From positions 1 to 34,902 of the forward strand of contig CALKAK010000014.1 in assembly GCA_937983015.1 (NCBI GenBank): DNA of 34,902 nucleotides, in the 5' to 3' direction. Source of the DNA: an uncultured Bacillaceae bacterium. Its GTDB lineage: Bacteria > Bacillota > Bacilli > Bacillales > Caldibacillaceae. This document shows, piece by piece, positions 29,016 through 34,902 of this stretch (its first letter is position 1; each line of letters begins with the position of its first letter). The notes under the pieces were generated by a model. The model was not told the origin of the DNA. It searched no databases and saw only the letters and a list, made by a program, of their open reading frames with translations. Both the position numbers and the translations under genes were made by a program.

Positions 29016-29777
29016 TTACCCGGTTTGGCCGGAAACCTTTTGTGCACAAAAAAAGATCCGTTCCGCATGCTCGCTCACCGGTTCAAAAGAAAATCCCCCG
29101 GCGATTGAAAGAATCGAGAAACCACATTCCACCAACCAGTCACGATATTGTTCTATCGGAAAGGTCCGTTCCTTGTGCCATTCATCGAACCGTTCGTATT
29201 TTCCTGTCCGCTCATCATAAACAAAAAACGTCAATTCGTGCTCAACGGAATACGGGTGTTCCCCGGGAAAGCAATTCCAGATATACGAGACATCTTCTCC
29301 ATTATAGGCGAACGTTTTGTCGATAAATCCCTTTTCGATTTTGGCTGGCGAATGAACATCAAAAAGAAGCAAGCCATCGTCATTGAGCAACATCTGGCAA
29401 CGGCGAAACGTTTCGACGACTTCCTTTTCCCGTTCCAGGTAATTTAACGAATCGCAGAAAATAATAATGATATCGTAACGATTCGGTAATTCCAGTTCAC
29501 TCATATCTTGCTGGAAAAAGGGAATGTCAACACCGGTTTCAGATGCCTTTTGTTGGGCTATCGTGAGCATATCGGCCGACAGGTCCACCCCAGTGACATT
29601 AAATCCTAATTTTGCTAAACGAACGCCGATCTCCCCCGTCCCACAGGCGAGATCTAAGACGGATTTTGCCGACGGATTCCATAGTTTTCGTGCGTTCAAA
29701 ACGAACTCCACCCATCGGTCGTATGGTGCATCGGCCATCAAAGCGTCATAGAGCATGGCGAATTTTTCATACATCAT
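29016..29777 (-). CDS. yqeM: Class I SAM-dependent methyltransferase YqeM
   Basis: Probable small-molecule or RNA methyltransferase whose substrate is unknown. 253 residues with a Rossmann fold: motif I VLDLACGTGEIGVRLAKLG (about residues 41-59), VTGVDLSADML next, then YDIIIIFCDSLNYL as motif IV. The start ATG at 29777 overlaps the rsfS stop (ATGATG with TGA), so translation is coupled; ribosome site is weak. It is last in the yqeG-yqeM operon, closed by a terminator. Confidence 0.92.
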   Translation of the reverse strand: MMYEKFAMLYDALMADAPYDRWVEFVLNARKLWNPSAKSVLDLACGTGEIGVRLAKLGFNVTGVDLSADMLTIAQQKASETGVDIPFFQQDMSELELPNRYDIIIIFCDSLNYLEREKEVVETFRRCQMLLNDDGLLLFDVHSPAKIEKGFIDKTFAYNGEDVSYIWNCFPGEHPYSVEHELTFFVYDERTGKYERFDEWHKERTFPIEQYRDWLVECGFSILSIAGGFSFEPVSEHAERIFFCAQKVSGQTG

Positions 29778-30130
29778 TGGGCCAGTCCACTTTCAAGATC
29801 GACAACCGGTGCATCGCCCCATAATTTTTCCAGGTTATAATAATAACGTTCATCGCGGTGGAAAACATGGACGATGATATCCCCTAAATCGACGAGCACC
29901 CAGCGTGCGTCCGTCAAACCTTCCCGATTTTTCACTTCGAACCCCGCTTCCGATACCTTTTCATCGATTTCCCGGACGATCGCCTGCACTTGTTTATCGG
30001 TATTCCCGTGACAGATCACGAAGTAGTCAGCAACAAAGGAAAGACCCTGCAAATTTAAAACAACAATATCTTCAGCCTTTTTATCATTCGCTGCTTTTAC
30101 AACGATATTTAATAAATCTTGAACCGACAT
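29774..30130 (-). CDS. rsfS: Ribosomal silencing factor RsfS
   Basis: Iojap-family protein that binds uL14 on the 50S subunit and blocks subunit joining when nutrients are scarce. 118 residues, with ADYFVICHGNTDKQVQAI, GFEVKNREGLTDARWVLVDLGDIIVHVF and the YYNLEKLWGDA ending. ATG at 30130 follows GAGGAGGG. It lies six bases after yqeK and overlaps yqeM, matching the nadD-yqeK-rsfS-yqeM order of Bacillus. Confidence 0.97.
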   Translation of the reverse strand: MSVQDLLNIVVKAANDKKAEDIVVLNLQGLSFVADYFVICHGNTDKQVQAIVREIDEKVSEAGFEVKNREGLTDARWVLVDLGDIIVHVFHRDERYYYNLEKLWGDAPVVDLESGLAQ

Positions 30131-30136
30131 GAACGC

Positions 30137-30706
30137 TTATCCCTCCTCTTTTAATAAATAACTGTTGTACGTATGTAATAGATCTGGGTAAATGGCGATC
30201 TCTTGCTGAATTAAATAGTTGATCGTATTGGCAGCGCACTGAAAAACCGCCCGATCGAGATCTTTCTCAGCGAGTTCACGTACCACTTCAAGCCCCGGGA
30301 AGGGTTTGCGGTTCGGCTCGATATAATCGGCGATAAAAATAATTTTTTCCAGCAAGGTCATATTCGCCCGTCCGGTCGTGTGGTACTTGATCGCATTCAA
30401 AATCTCTTCATCCTTAATCCCTTGTTCTTTGCACACTAAGTAAGCACCGACCGGTGCATGCCAAATTTGCGGGTCGTATAAAAGCAAGTCTTGCGGCAAA
30501 TCCTCCTGTATGATGATCGACCGCATTTCATCTTCAGGGCGGTACTTCGCATAATCATGGAAAATCGCGGCTAGTTCCGCCTTTTCCACACTGGCACCAT
30601 ATTTTTCTGCGAGATGCCGTGCCGTCTCATAAACCCCTAAAGTATGAATATAACGCCGTTCGGGTAAATGTTCTTTGATGATCACTAACGCCTGTTCACG
30701 TTTCAT
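30137..30706 (-). CDS. yqeK: HD-domain Ap4A hydrolase YqeK
   Basis: Symmetrical diadenosine tetraphosphate hydrolase of the YqeK family, degrading the stress nucleotide Ap4A to two ADP (family knowledge). 189 residues with the metal ligands in RRYIHTLGVYETA, AAIFHDYAKYRPEDEM (HD pair near residue 50), WHAPVGAYL and YHTTGR. The start ATG at 30706 lies inside the end of nadD, with GGAG ten bases upstream, so it is coupled to nadD. Confidence 0.94.
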   Translation of the reverse strand: MKREQALVIIKEHLPERRYIHTLGVYETARHLAEKYGASVEKAELAAIFHDYAKYRPEDEMRSIIIQEDLPQDLLLYDPQIWHAPVGAYLVCKEQGIKDEEILNAIKYHTTGRANMTLLEKIIFIADYIEPNRKPFPGLEVVRELAEKDLDRAVFQCAANTINYLIQQEIAIYPDLLHTYNSYLLKEEG

Positions 30707-31265
30707 ATAAATGATGCTCCTTTATAAAACGGATCACTTCATCCGGTACTAAATAGCGAATCGATTCGCCTCTTTTTATTTTATCGCGAATCAGCGATGA
30801 AGAAATCGCGATCAGGGGTATCTCCACCCTGATCAGTGGATATTCCGTTTCTCCTTTAAAGCCAGGACGGTTGACCCCGACGAATGTTACGAGGGTAAGA
30901 AGCTCGTCAATCCTGTGCCAGTTTGGCAAATCATCGATCATATCTCCCCCGATAATAAAATAAAACTCTGTATCGGGTTCTCTTTCTTTCAATAGAACCA
31001 TGGTATCGTACGTAAAAGACTTTCCTTCCCGCATCAGTTCGATCGTCTCGATTCGGAACTTCGGATGATCTTGAATCGCCAATTCAATCATTTTTAGCCT
31101 GTCTTCTATAGAGGTCGTCGTCGTTTTTCTTTTGTGCGGGGGAAGGGCATTGGGCATGAACCGTACTTCATCGAGCGAAAGTTTCCATAAAACTTGATCG
31201 GCGATGATCAGATGCCCTTGATGAATCGGATCGAAAGTTCCCCCTAATAATCCGACCTTGCGCAC
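30696..31265 (-). CDS. nadD: Nicotinate-nucleotide adenylyltransferase
   Basis: Adenylates nicotinate mononucleotide to deamido-NAD in NAD synthesis. About 189 residues with the nucleotidyltransferase signature GLLGGTFDPIHQGHL (about residues 5-19), FIIGGDMIDDLPNW and the C-terminal ISSSLIRDKI. GTG at 31265 gives the common N-terminus MRKVGLLGG and lies nine bases from the GGAGTAGG at the end of yhbY; TTG at 31274 is the alternative but is close to that site. It overlaps yqeK by 11 bases. Confidence 0.96.
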   Translation of the reverse strand: MRKVGLLGGTFDPIHQGHLIIADQVLWKLSLDEVRFMPNALPPHKRKTTTTSIEDRLKMIELAIQDHPKFRIETIELMREGKSFTYDTMVLLKEREPDTEFYFIIGGDMIDDLPNWHRIDELLTLVTFVGVNRPGFKGETEYPLIRVEIPLIAISSSLIRDKIKRGESIRYLVPDEVIRFIKEHHLYET

Positions 31266-31275
31266 GATGATCAAC

Positions 31276-31569
31276 CTACTCCGGCAAGACGATTCGCTTT
31301 TTTTCGCGGGATTCCTTGTAAAGAACGATCACATTGCCAATGATCTGGACAAGTTCCGCATTCGTACCGGAAACGAGTTTGTCGGCGATGGTTTTTTTAT
31401 CATCTTCCGCATTTTGCAATACGGACACTTTGATCAATTCCCGGGCTTCCAGGGCATCGTTAATCTGTTTGATCATATTTTCATTGACGCCGCCTTTTCC
31501 CACTTGAAAAATCGGTTCAAGATGATGGGCTTTCGCACGTAAAAATCGTTTTTGTTTTCCCGTTAACAT
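31276..31569 (-). CDS. yhbY: Ribosome assembly RNA-binding protein YhbY (CRM domain)
   Basis: Single CRM/YhbY-domain protein that associates with pre-50S particles. 97 residues with the hallmark AHHLEPIFQVGKGGVNENMI, containing the GxxG loop, and the basic end ESREKKRIVLP. ATG at 31569 follows AAAGGA. In B. subtilis aroE separates it from yqeH; here only about 24 bases do. Confidence 0.95.
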   Translation of the reverse strand: MLTGKQKRFLRAKAHHLEPIFQVGKGGVNENMIKQINDALEARELIKVSVLQNAEDDKKTIADKLVSGTNAELVQIIGNVIVLYKESREKKRIVLPE

Positions 31570-31593
31570 GAGGATCGTTCCTTTCCTGTTTCA

Positions 31594-32700
31594 TTAAATT
31601 AATGCTTTCCGTACATAAACATGAACACCTTTTGGCACATGAGCTCTTACGACCGCACCAGGATTCGCCACCGTCACCCAGCCGAGGCCGGAAAAGACGA
31701 TATCCGTCTTACCCGCTTTCAAAGAAAATTCCTGGCTAACAAGCCGCGGGAATTCATCCGCGTAACTGGCATCCGGAGGCGATAGTAAATCCCCTTTTTG
31801 TCTTCGGTACAGATCATCGGCTCTTTCCAACTTAGTGCGGTGAATCCTGAGCTCGTTTGATAGATAACAAACAAAGGAATTTCTCGCACCTTTAACGAAA
31901 TCTAGGCGGGCTAAGCCCCCGAAAAATAAGGTTTGGCCTTCATTCAGTTGATATACTTTCGGTTTAATTTCCTTTTTCGGTGTGATGATCTTTAAATCCT
32001 GCTTTGATACAAAATGGGCCATTTGGTGAGGATTGATGATTCCCGGGGTATCGTAAATCGCTTTCCCATCGTCAAGCGGGATTTCAATCCGGTCTAGTGT
32101 CGTTCCCGGGAAGAAGGAGGTGGTGATCAGATCTTTCTCACCGGTTACCTCTTCGATTATTCGGTTGATGAACGTTGATTTCCCAACATTTGTACAACCG
32201 ATGACGTATACATCTTTTCCTTTACGGTAGTATTCGATCTTTTCCATGGCTTCGCTAATATGATAGCCTTTTTCGGCGCTGACTAAAATGACATCTACCG
32301 GTTTTAATCCGAGGGATTCCGCTTCATGCCTTAGCCATTTTTTCAGGCGCTCTTTATTCGTCGAGCGCGGTAAGAGATCGACTTTATTACCGACCAACAA
32401 ACAATCGTTATCGCCGATAAAACGATGGATCCCTGGCAACCAGCTACCGTTAAAATCGAAGATGTCGACAATTTTCACGACGAGATTTTCACTTTCGCCG
32501 ATGCCGTGTAAAATTTTTAAAAATTCATCGTTATCAATTTCCACATCAACCACATCATTATAATGTTTCAAACGAAAACAGCGCTGACAGAGCACCGCAT
32601 CTCGTTCCAATGCGACTTTTGGTGTAAAACCTGGTAAATGCGGGTCATCCGTTTGTATTTTCGTCCCGCAACCGATACAGATCAAATTTTCTTGTGTCAT
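31594..32700 (-). CDS. yqeH: Ribosome biogenesis GTPase YqeH
   Basis: Circularly permuted GTPase required for 30S assembly and 16S rRNA stability. 368 residues: N-terminal zinc finger (CIGCGTKIQ, residues 8-16, and CQRCFRLKHY, about 38-47), then permuted G motifs, with G4 NKVDLLP (about residue 105) ahead of G1 GCTNVGKSTFIN (about 168-179) and G3 DTPG (about 217), then a C-terminal RNA-binding region. ATG at 32700 overlaps the yqeG stop, with GGGAGGAC upstream. Confidence 0.97.
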   Translation of the reverse strand: MTQENLICIGCGTKIQTDDPHLPGFTPKVALERDAVLCQRCFRLKHYNDVVDVEIDNDEFLKILHGIGESENLVVKIVDIFDFNGSWLPGIHRFIGDNDCLLVGNKVDLLPRSTNKERLKKWLRHEAESLGLKPVDVILVSAEKGYHISEAMEKIEYYRKGKDVYVIGCTNVGKSTFINRIIEEVTGEKDLITTSFFPGTTLDRIEIPLDDGKAIYDTPGIINPHQMAHFVSKQDLKIITPKKEIKPKVYQLNEGQTLFFGGLARLDFVKGARNSFVCYLSNELRIHRTKLERADDLYRRQKGDLLSPPDASYADEFPRLVSQEFSLKAGKTDIVFSGLGWVTVANPGAVVRAHVPKGVHVYVRKALI

Positions 32701-33221
32701 TCATTCATGTCCTCCCATTTCAGCAACCCTTTCTTTTTAAACCAGCGGAGAATGAGCCGTTCGATTTTGCGATTCAATTTTGTCCAGATCGCATCCGAAC
32801 TGGTCACGGGCGTGACGAGAATCGTATGAAAACCTTGACGGTTCCCACCAAAGATATCTGTCAGTAATTGATCGCCGATAACGGCCGTGTTTTCAATATC
32901 TAAGTTCATCATTTCCAGGGCCCTTTTGAAGGATTTTCCGCGTGGCTTTTGTGCATCGTATAAGTAAGGGATGCCGTGAGGTTTAGCGAAATTCGCTACC
33001 CTTTTCTTTCTATTATTGGATACAATCATTACGGCTATCCCGCTTTTTTGCATTTGTTTAAACCATTCTACGATCTCGGGAGTCGCCTCTTCGCGATACC
33101 ATTCAACAAGGGTATTATCAAGATCCGTGATTATTCCCTTGATATTGTGCTCCTTTAAATATTCTGGAGTGATTTCGAAAATCGATTGTTTAAAATCGTT
33201 TGGCAAAAACCTTTTCAACAT
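32697..33221 (-). CDS. yqeG: YqeG family HAD-IIIA phosphatase
   Basis: HAD-superfamily phosphatase related to phosphatidylglycerophosphate phosphatases; Gram-positive members are proposed to act on PGP, but the substrate of this protein is not shown. 174 residues with motif I TDLDNTLVEW (nucleophile Asp, about residues 32-41), motif II VSNNRKKR, the Lys in AQKPRGKSF and motif III IGDQLLTDIFGG. ATG at 33221 has GAGGTG six bases upstream. It is the first gene of the seven-gene operon running to yqeM. Confidence 0.95.
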   Translation of the reverse strand: MLKRFLPNDFKQSIFEITPEYLKEHNIKGIITDLDNTLVEWYREEATPEIVEWFKQMQKSGIAVMIVSNNRKKRVANFAKPHGIPYLYDAQKPRGKSFKRALEMMNLDIENTAVIGDQLLTDIFGGNRQGFHTILVTPVTSSDAIWTKLNRKIERLILRWFKKKGLLKWEDMNE

Positions 33222-33250
33222 CTCTTACACCTCATTATAATCTACCGTTT

Positions 33251-33279
33251 ATCATACCGAATTTCTCGCAATTTGTGAA
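33251..33279 (-). promoter_or_regulatory. Sigma-A promoter of the yqeG-yqeM operon
   Basis: TTCACA (33274-33279), 17 bases, TATGAT (33251-33256) on the minus strand; both boxes match five of six consensus bases. A TATAAT at 33234-33239 is too close to the ribosome site to be useful. Confidence 0.75.
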
Positions 33280-33384
33280 CAGACAAAATAGAACCGGTAC
33301 TGGGTTTCACAAGTTTATGTTTGTACATTGAGAAATTAGCAACATGCAAAAAATCCTTCGACAAATTCGGTCATATTTCTACAC

Positions 33385-33482
33385 TGTGGATAAGATTGTT
33401 CACATTTCCCCAGTTGATTTTCGACGTTTCACAGCAATTATCAACATTTTATAAACAACTTATCAACACCCTGCGTGGATAA
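33385..33482. promoter_or_regulatory. Cluster of DnaA boxes upstream of sda
   Basis: Five 9-mers like TTATCCACA lie within 98 bases: 33385-33393 (minus, perfect), 33396-33404 (plus, two changes), 33438-33446 (plus, one change), 33460-33468 (plus, one change) and 33474-33482 (minus, one change). In B. subtilis sda is a direct DnaA target with several boxes in its promoter, so the cluster probably couples sda expression to replication status. The rest of the yqeG-sda gap (33222-33606) holds the two promoters and is otherwise AT-rich with nothing recognised. Confidence 0.85.
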
Positions 33483-33491
33483 GAGAGGTGG

Positions 33492-33520
33492 TTGTCTATT
33501 ATTGGTGGATTTGTTAAAGT
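33492..33520 (+). promoter_or_regulatory. Candidate sda promoter
   Basis: TTGTCT (33492-33497), 17 bases, TAAAGT (33515-33520) with TGT just before the -10 box. An overlapping alternative is TTGTTA (33511-33516), 17 bases, TGTAAT (33534-33539). Both are just downstream of the last DnaA box. Confidence 0.5.
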
Positions 33521-33606
33521 AGATTTACAGATTTGTAATAAACTACTATTTTATGCACGTCAAATTTTTTTATGTCTAATAACAGGAGGTGAATGTATTA
33601 AAGCAA

Positions 33607-33765
33607 ATGAAACGATTATCCGATGAATTGTTGCTGGAAACGTACCGAAAAGCACTCGAACTGAATTTATCACCTGAATTTATTCAACTGATCGAAGAGG
33701 AAATCAAACGGCGATTTCTAAACAATAAATGCAATCACTATGAGTCAAAAGAAGTCCCTGTTTAG
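33607..33765 (+). CDS. sda: Sporulation checkpoint protein Sda
   Basis: Small inhibitor that binds histidine kinase KinA and blocks the phosphorelay when replication is perturbed. 52 residues beginning [20 protein letters not shown] and continuing [15 protein letters not shown], the two-helix hairpin shared with B. subtilis Sda (RKLSDELL, FIELIENEIKRR). The C-terminal tail after RFLNN is longer and unrelated to the B. subtilis end, where the last residues form a degradation signal. A strong AGGAGGTG (33584-33591) lies 15 bases before ATG, farther than ideal, with no ATG, GTG or TTG nearer in frame at proper distance. A DnaA-box cluster lies upstream. Confidence 0.93.
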   Translation: MKRLSDELLLETYRKALELNLSPEFIQLIEEEIKRRFLNNKCNHYESKEVPV

Positions 33766-33959
33766 CCTTTTCCCTTTAAACCTTATGCTTCTTGCACCGA
33801 ACCTCACGTAGATAAACCGCACAAACTGCTTAGGGCAACTCCCTGTAATTCCCGTGCGAATTATAGCTAAATTTTTCCAAAACCATCCGCATCTCGGGTG
33901 TATTCCTGAACAGGATATTCGTATCGCAATCAAAATTAATGCCCGATCATCGCTCCCGC
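33766..33959. other. Unassigned intergenic stretch between sda and sigK
   Basis: About 190 bases with no gene I recognise, but higher GC and less AT-bias than true spacer nearby. Short frames are open on the minus strand, among them one from a GTG at 33972 that runs to 33745 (75 codons, across the sda stop, no ribosome site) and one in another frame containing MRMVLEKFSYNSHGNYRELP before a stop. Small inverted repeats AGGG/CCCT and TCCTG/CAGGA occur. It could be the sda 3' UTR, a small RNA or a decayed coding fragment; nothing decides between these. Confidence 0.4.
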
Positions 33960-33993
33960 ACTCCCGCAACACGAAAACGGGAGTTTATTTTTT
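33960..33993 (+). terminator. Terminator downstream of sda
   Basis: Seven-bp stem ACTCCCG / CGGGAGT (33960-33966, 33978-33984) with an 11-base loop, followed by TTTATTTTTT on the plus strand. It would end a transcript from sda with a ~200-base 3' part, or an RNA starting in that stretch. Confidence 0.75.
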
Positions 33994-34030
33994 ACTTTTA
34001 CCATTTCAATAGGTGAAAACCCTGGACAGA

Positions 34031-34059
34031 CACATTTCTCGGTCAAAAGACATAGGTAT
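34031..34059 (+). promoter_or_regulatory. Candidate sporulation (sigma-E/sigma-K type) promoter of sigK
   Basis: CACATTT (34031-34037) as -35 and CATAGGTAT (34051-34059) as -10, with a 13-base spacer, about 32 bases before sigK. B. subtilis sigK is read by sigma-E (with SpoIIID) and then sigma-K. The match to either consensus is partial. Confidence 0.4.
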
Positions 34060-34090
34060 ATAACTGTAACTTTCATCCGGAGGTGTGTCC

Positions 34091-34822
34091 ATGTCCAGCT
34101 TGCTCTCTGGTTTGGCGCTAATTTTTAAGGAAATTATTTTTTTAGTATCTTATGTACGAAACAACGCATTCCCTCAGCCTTTATCCCCTGAAGAAGAGAA
34201 AAAATATTTGCAGCTGATGGCCAGGGGCGATCGCCATGCCCGGAATGTATTGATCGAACATAATTTACGTCTGGTCGCACATATCGTCAAAAAATTTGAA
34301 AATACCGGGGAGGATCAGGAAGATTTGATTTCCATCGGCACGATCGGGCTCATCAAGGCGATTGAAAGTTTCTCCGAAGACAAAGGAACGAAACTGGCTA
34401 CATATGCGGCCAGGTGTATCGAAAATGAGATCCTCATGCATTTAAGGACGTTAAAAAAGACGAAAAAGGATGTTTCCTTGCACGATCCTATCGGACAAGA
34501 TAAGGAAGGCAATGAAATCAGTCTGATCGATGTATTAAAGACCGATACGGAAGATGTGATCGATACGATCCAGCTGAATATGGAACTGGATAAAGTGAAG
34601 AAATACATCGATGTCCTTGATGAGCGGGAGCGGGAAGTGATCATCGGACGATTCGGCCTGGGTATGAATAAAGAAAAAACGCAGCGAGAAATCGCCAAAG
34701 AACTCGGCATCTCCCGGAGCTATGTTTCCCGTATAGAAAAAAGGGCCTTGATGAAAATGTTCCATGAATTTTACCGGGAAGAAAAAGGGCGGAAAAGCCG
34801 AATGGAAGATCAAGAATCATAA
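34091..34822 (+). CDS. sigK: RNA polymerase sporulation sigma factor pro-sigma-K, uninterrupted
   Basis: Late mother-cell sigma factor controlling coat and maturation genes. 243 residues. Residues 1-20 form the hydrophobic pro-sequence ([19 protein letters not shown]), removed by SpoIVFB in relatives at S20/Y21, and [12 protein letters not shown] follows exactly. Region 2 includes [20 protein letters not shown] and [18 protein letters not shown]; region 4 includes [22 protein letters not shown], each only quoted in part. ATG at 34091 is set by GGAGGTG; GTG at 34085 is less likely. The reading frame is continuous, with no skin-type element between the spoIVCB and spoIIIC halves. Confidence 0.97.
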   Translation: MSSLLSGLALIFKEIIFLVSYVRNNAFPQPLSPEEEKKYLQLMARGDRHARNVLIEHNLRLVAHIVKKFENTGEDQEDLISIGTIGLIKAIESFSEDKGTKLATYAARCIENEILMHLRTLKKTKKDVSLHDPIGQDKEGNEISLIDVLKTDTEDVIDTIQLNMELDKVKKYIDVLDEREREVIIGRFGLGMNKEKTQREIAKELGISRSYVSRIEKRALMKMFHEFYREEKGRKSRMEDQES

Positions 34823-34825
34823 AGA

Positions 34826-34848
34826 AAAGCTCCCCGAACGGGAGCTTT
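34826..34848 (+). terminator. Hairpin terminator of sigK
   Basis: Nine-bp stem AAAGCTCCC / GGGAGCTTT with a 5-base loop, four bases after the sigK stop. The T-run is short (three). The remaining ~50 bases to the edge contain a tandem pair TTTAGCGAATAAA / TTTAGTGAATAAA (34865-34891) and no gene. Confidence 0.7.
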
Positions 34849-34902
34849 AATCGTCCTGCAAAATTTTAGCGAATAAATTTAGTGAATAAATCCGGAAGAT
34901 AA

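Noticed and set aside
33385..33482. DnaA-box cluster as a replication origin
   Set aside because: There is no dnaA, dnaN or DUE-like neighbour, and sda is a known DnaA-regulated gene, so promoter control is the simpler reading.
33745..33972. Minus-strand 75-codon open frame between sda and sigK as a gene
   Set aside because: GTG start without a ribosome site; the first codons lie in the terminator hairpin and the end overlaps sda. Kept only as an unassigned stretch.

Overview
This is chromosomal DNA from an endospore-forming member of the Bacillaceae (Firmicutes). The evidence is the gene order, which follows the Bacillus subtilis era-to-sigK neighbourhood almost gene for gene, the sporulation genes (yqfC, yqfD, gpr, yqxA, sda, sigK), the comE competence locus, a CIRCE element before hrcA, strong AGGAGG-type ribosome binding sites, and frequent TTG and GTG starts. 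The genus cannot be fixed from sequence alone. No mobile element, CRISPR array, defence system, tRNA or rRNA is recognisable. I see no undescribed system; the interest lies in departures from the usual locus and in regulatory DNA.

Layout. (1) 1-6479, minus strand: broken era, then cdd, dgkA, ybeY, pgpH, phoH, yqfD and yqfC (nucleotide salvage, lipid kinase, rRNA maturation, c-di-AMP turnover, sporulation). (2) 6657-7289, minus: rpsU-yqeY from one strong promoter. (3) 7475-8401, plus: a Na/Pi cotransporter, convergent with deoC (minus). (4) 9198-17407, minus: the heat-shock operon hrcA-grpE-dnaK-dnaJ-prmA-rsmE-mtaB, opening with a sigma-A promoter plus CIRCE and closing with a terminator. (5) 17478-20677, minus: lepA-hemW. 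(6) 20770-22350, minus: yqxA and gpr, the latter with a forespore-type promoter. (7) 22374-22811, plus: rpsT. (8) 22837-28034, minus: holA and comEA-comEB-comEC, with yqzM (plus) between and comER (plus) divergent. (9) 29016-33279, minus: yqeG-yqeH-yhbY-nadD-yqeK-rsfS-yqeM, tightly overlapping. (10) 33385-34848, plus: a cluster of DnaA boxes, sda, an unassigned stretch of about 190 bp, and intact sigK.

Several genes present here in B. subtilis are missing: yqeZ-floA-yqfB (between yqeY and yqfC), spoIIP (between gpr and yqxA) and aroE (between yqeH and yhbY). deoC is extra. Era similarity stops abruptly about 55 bases from the left edge, which looks like a contig-end artefact or a real breakpoint.

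The genes work together in themes: ribosome assembly and translation (era, ybeY, rpsU, rsmE, prmA, lepA, rpsT, rsfS, yqeH, yhbY, mtaB), protein folding (hrcA to dnaJ), DNA uptake (comEA, comEC), NAD synthesis (nadD), and control of sporulation (DnaA boxes with sda, yqfC/D, gpr, sigK).
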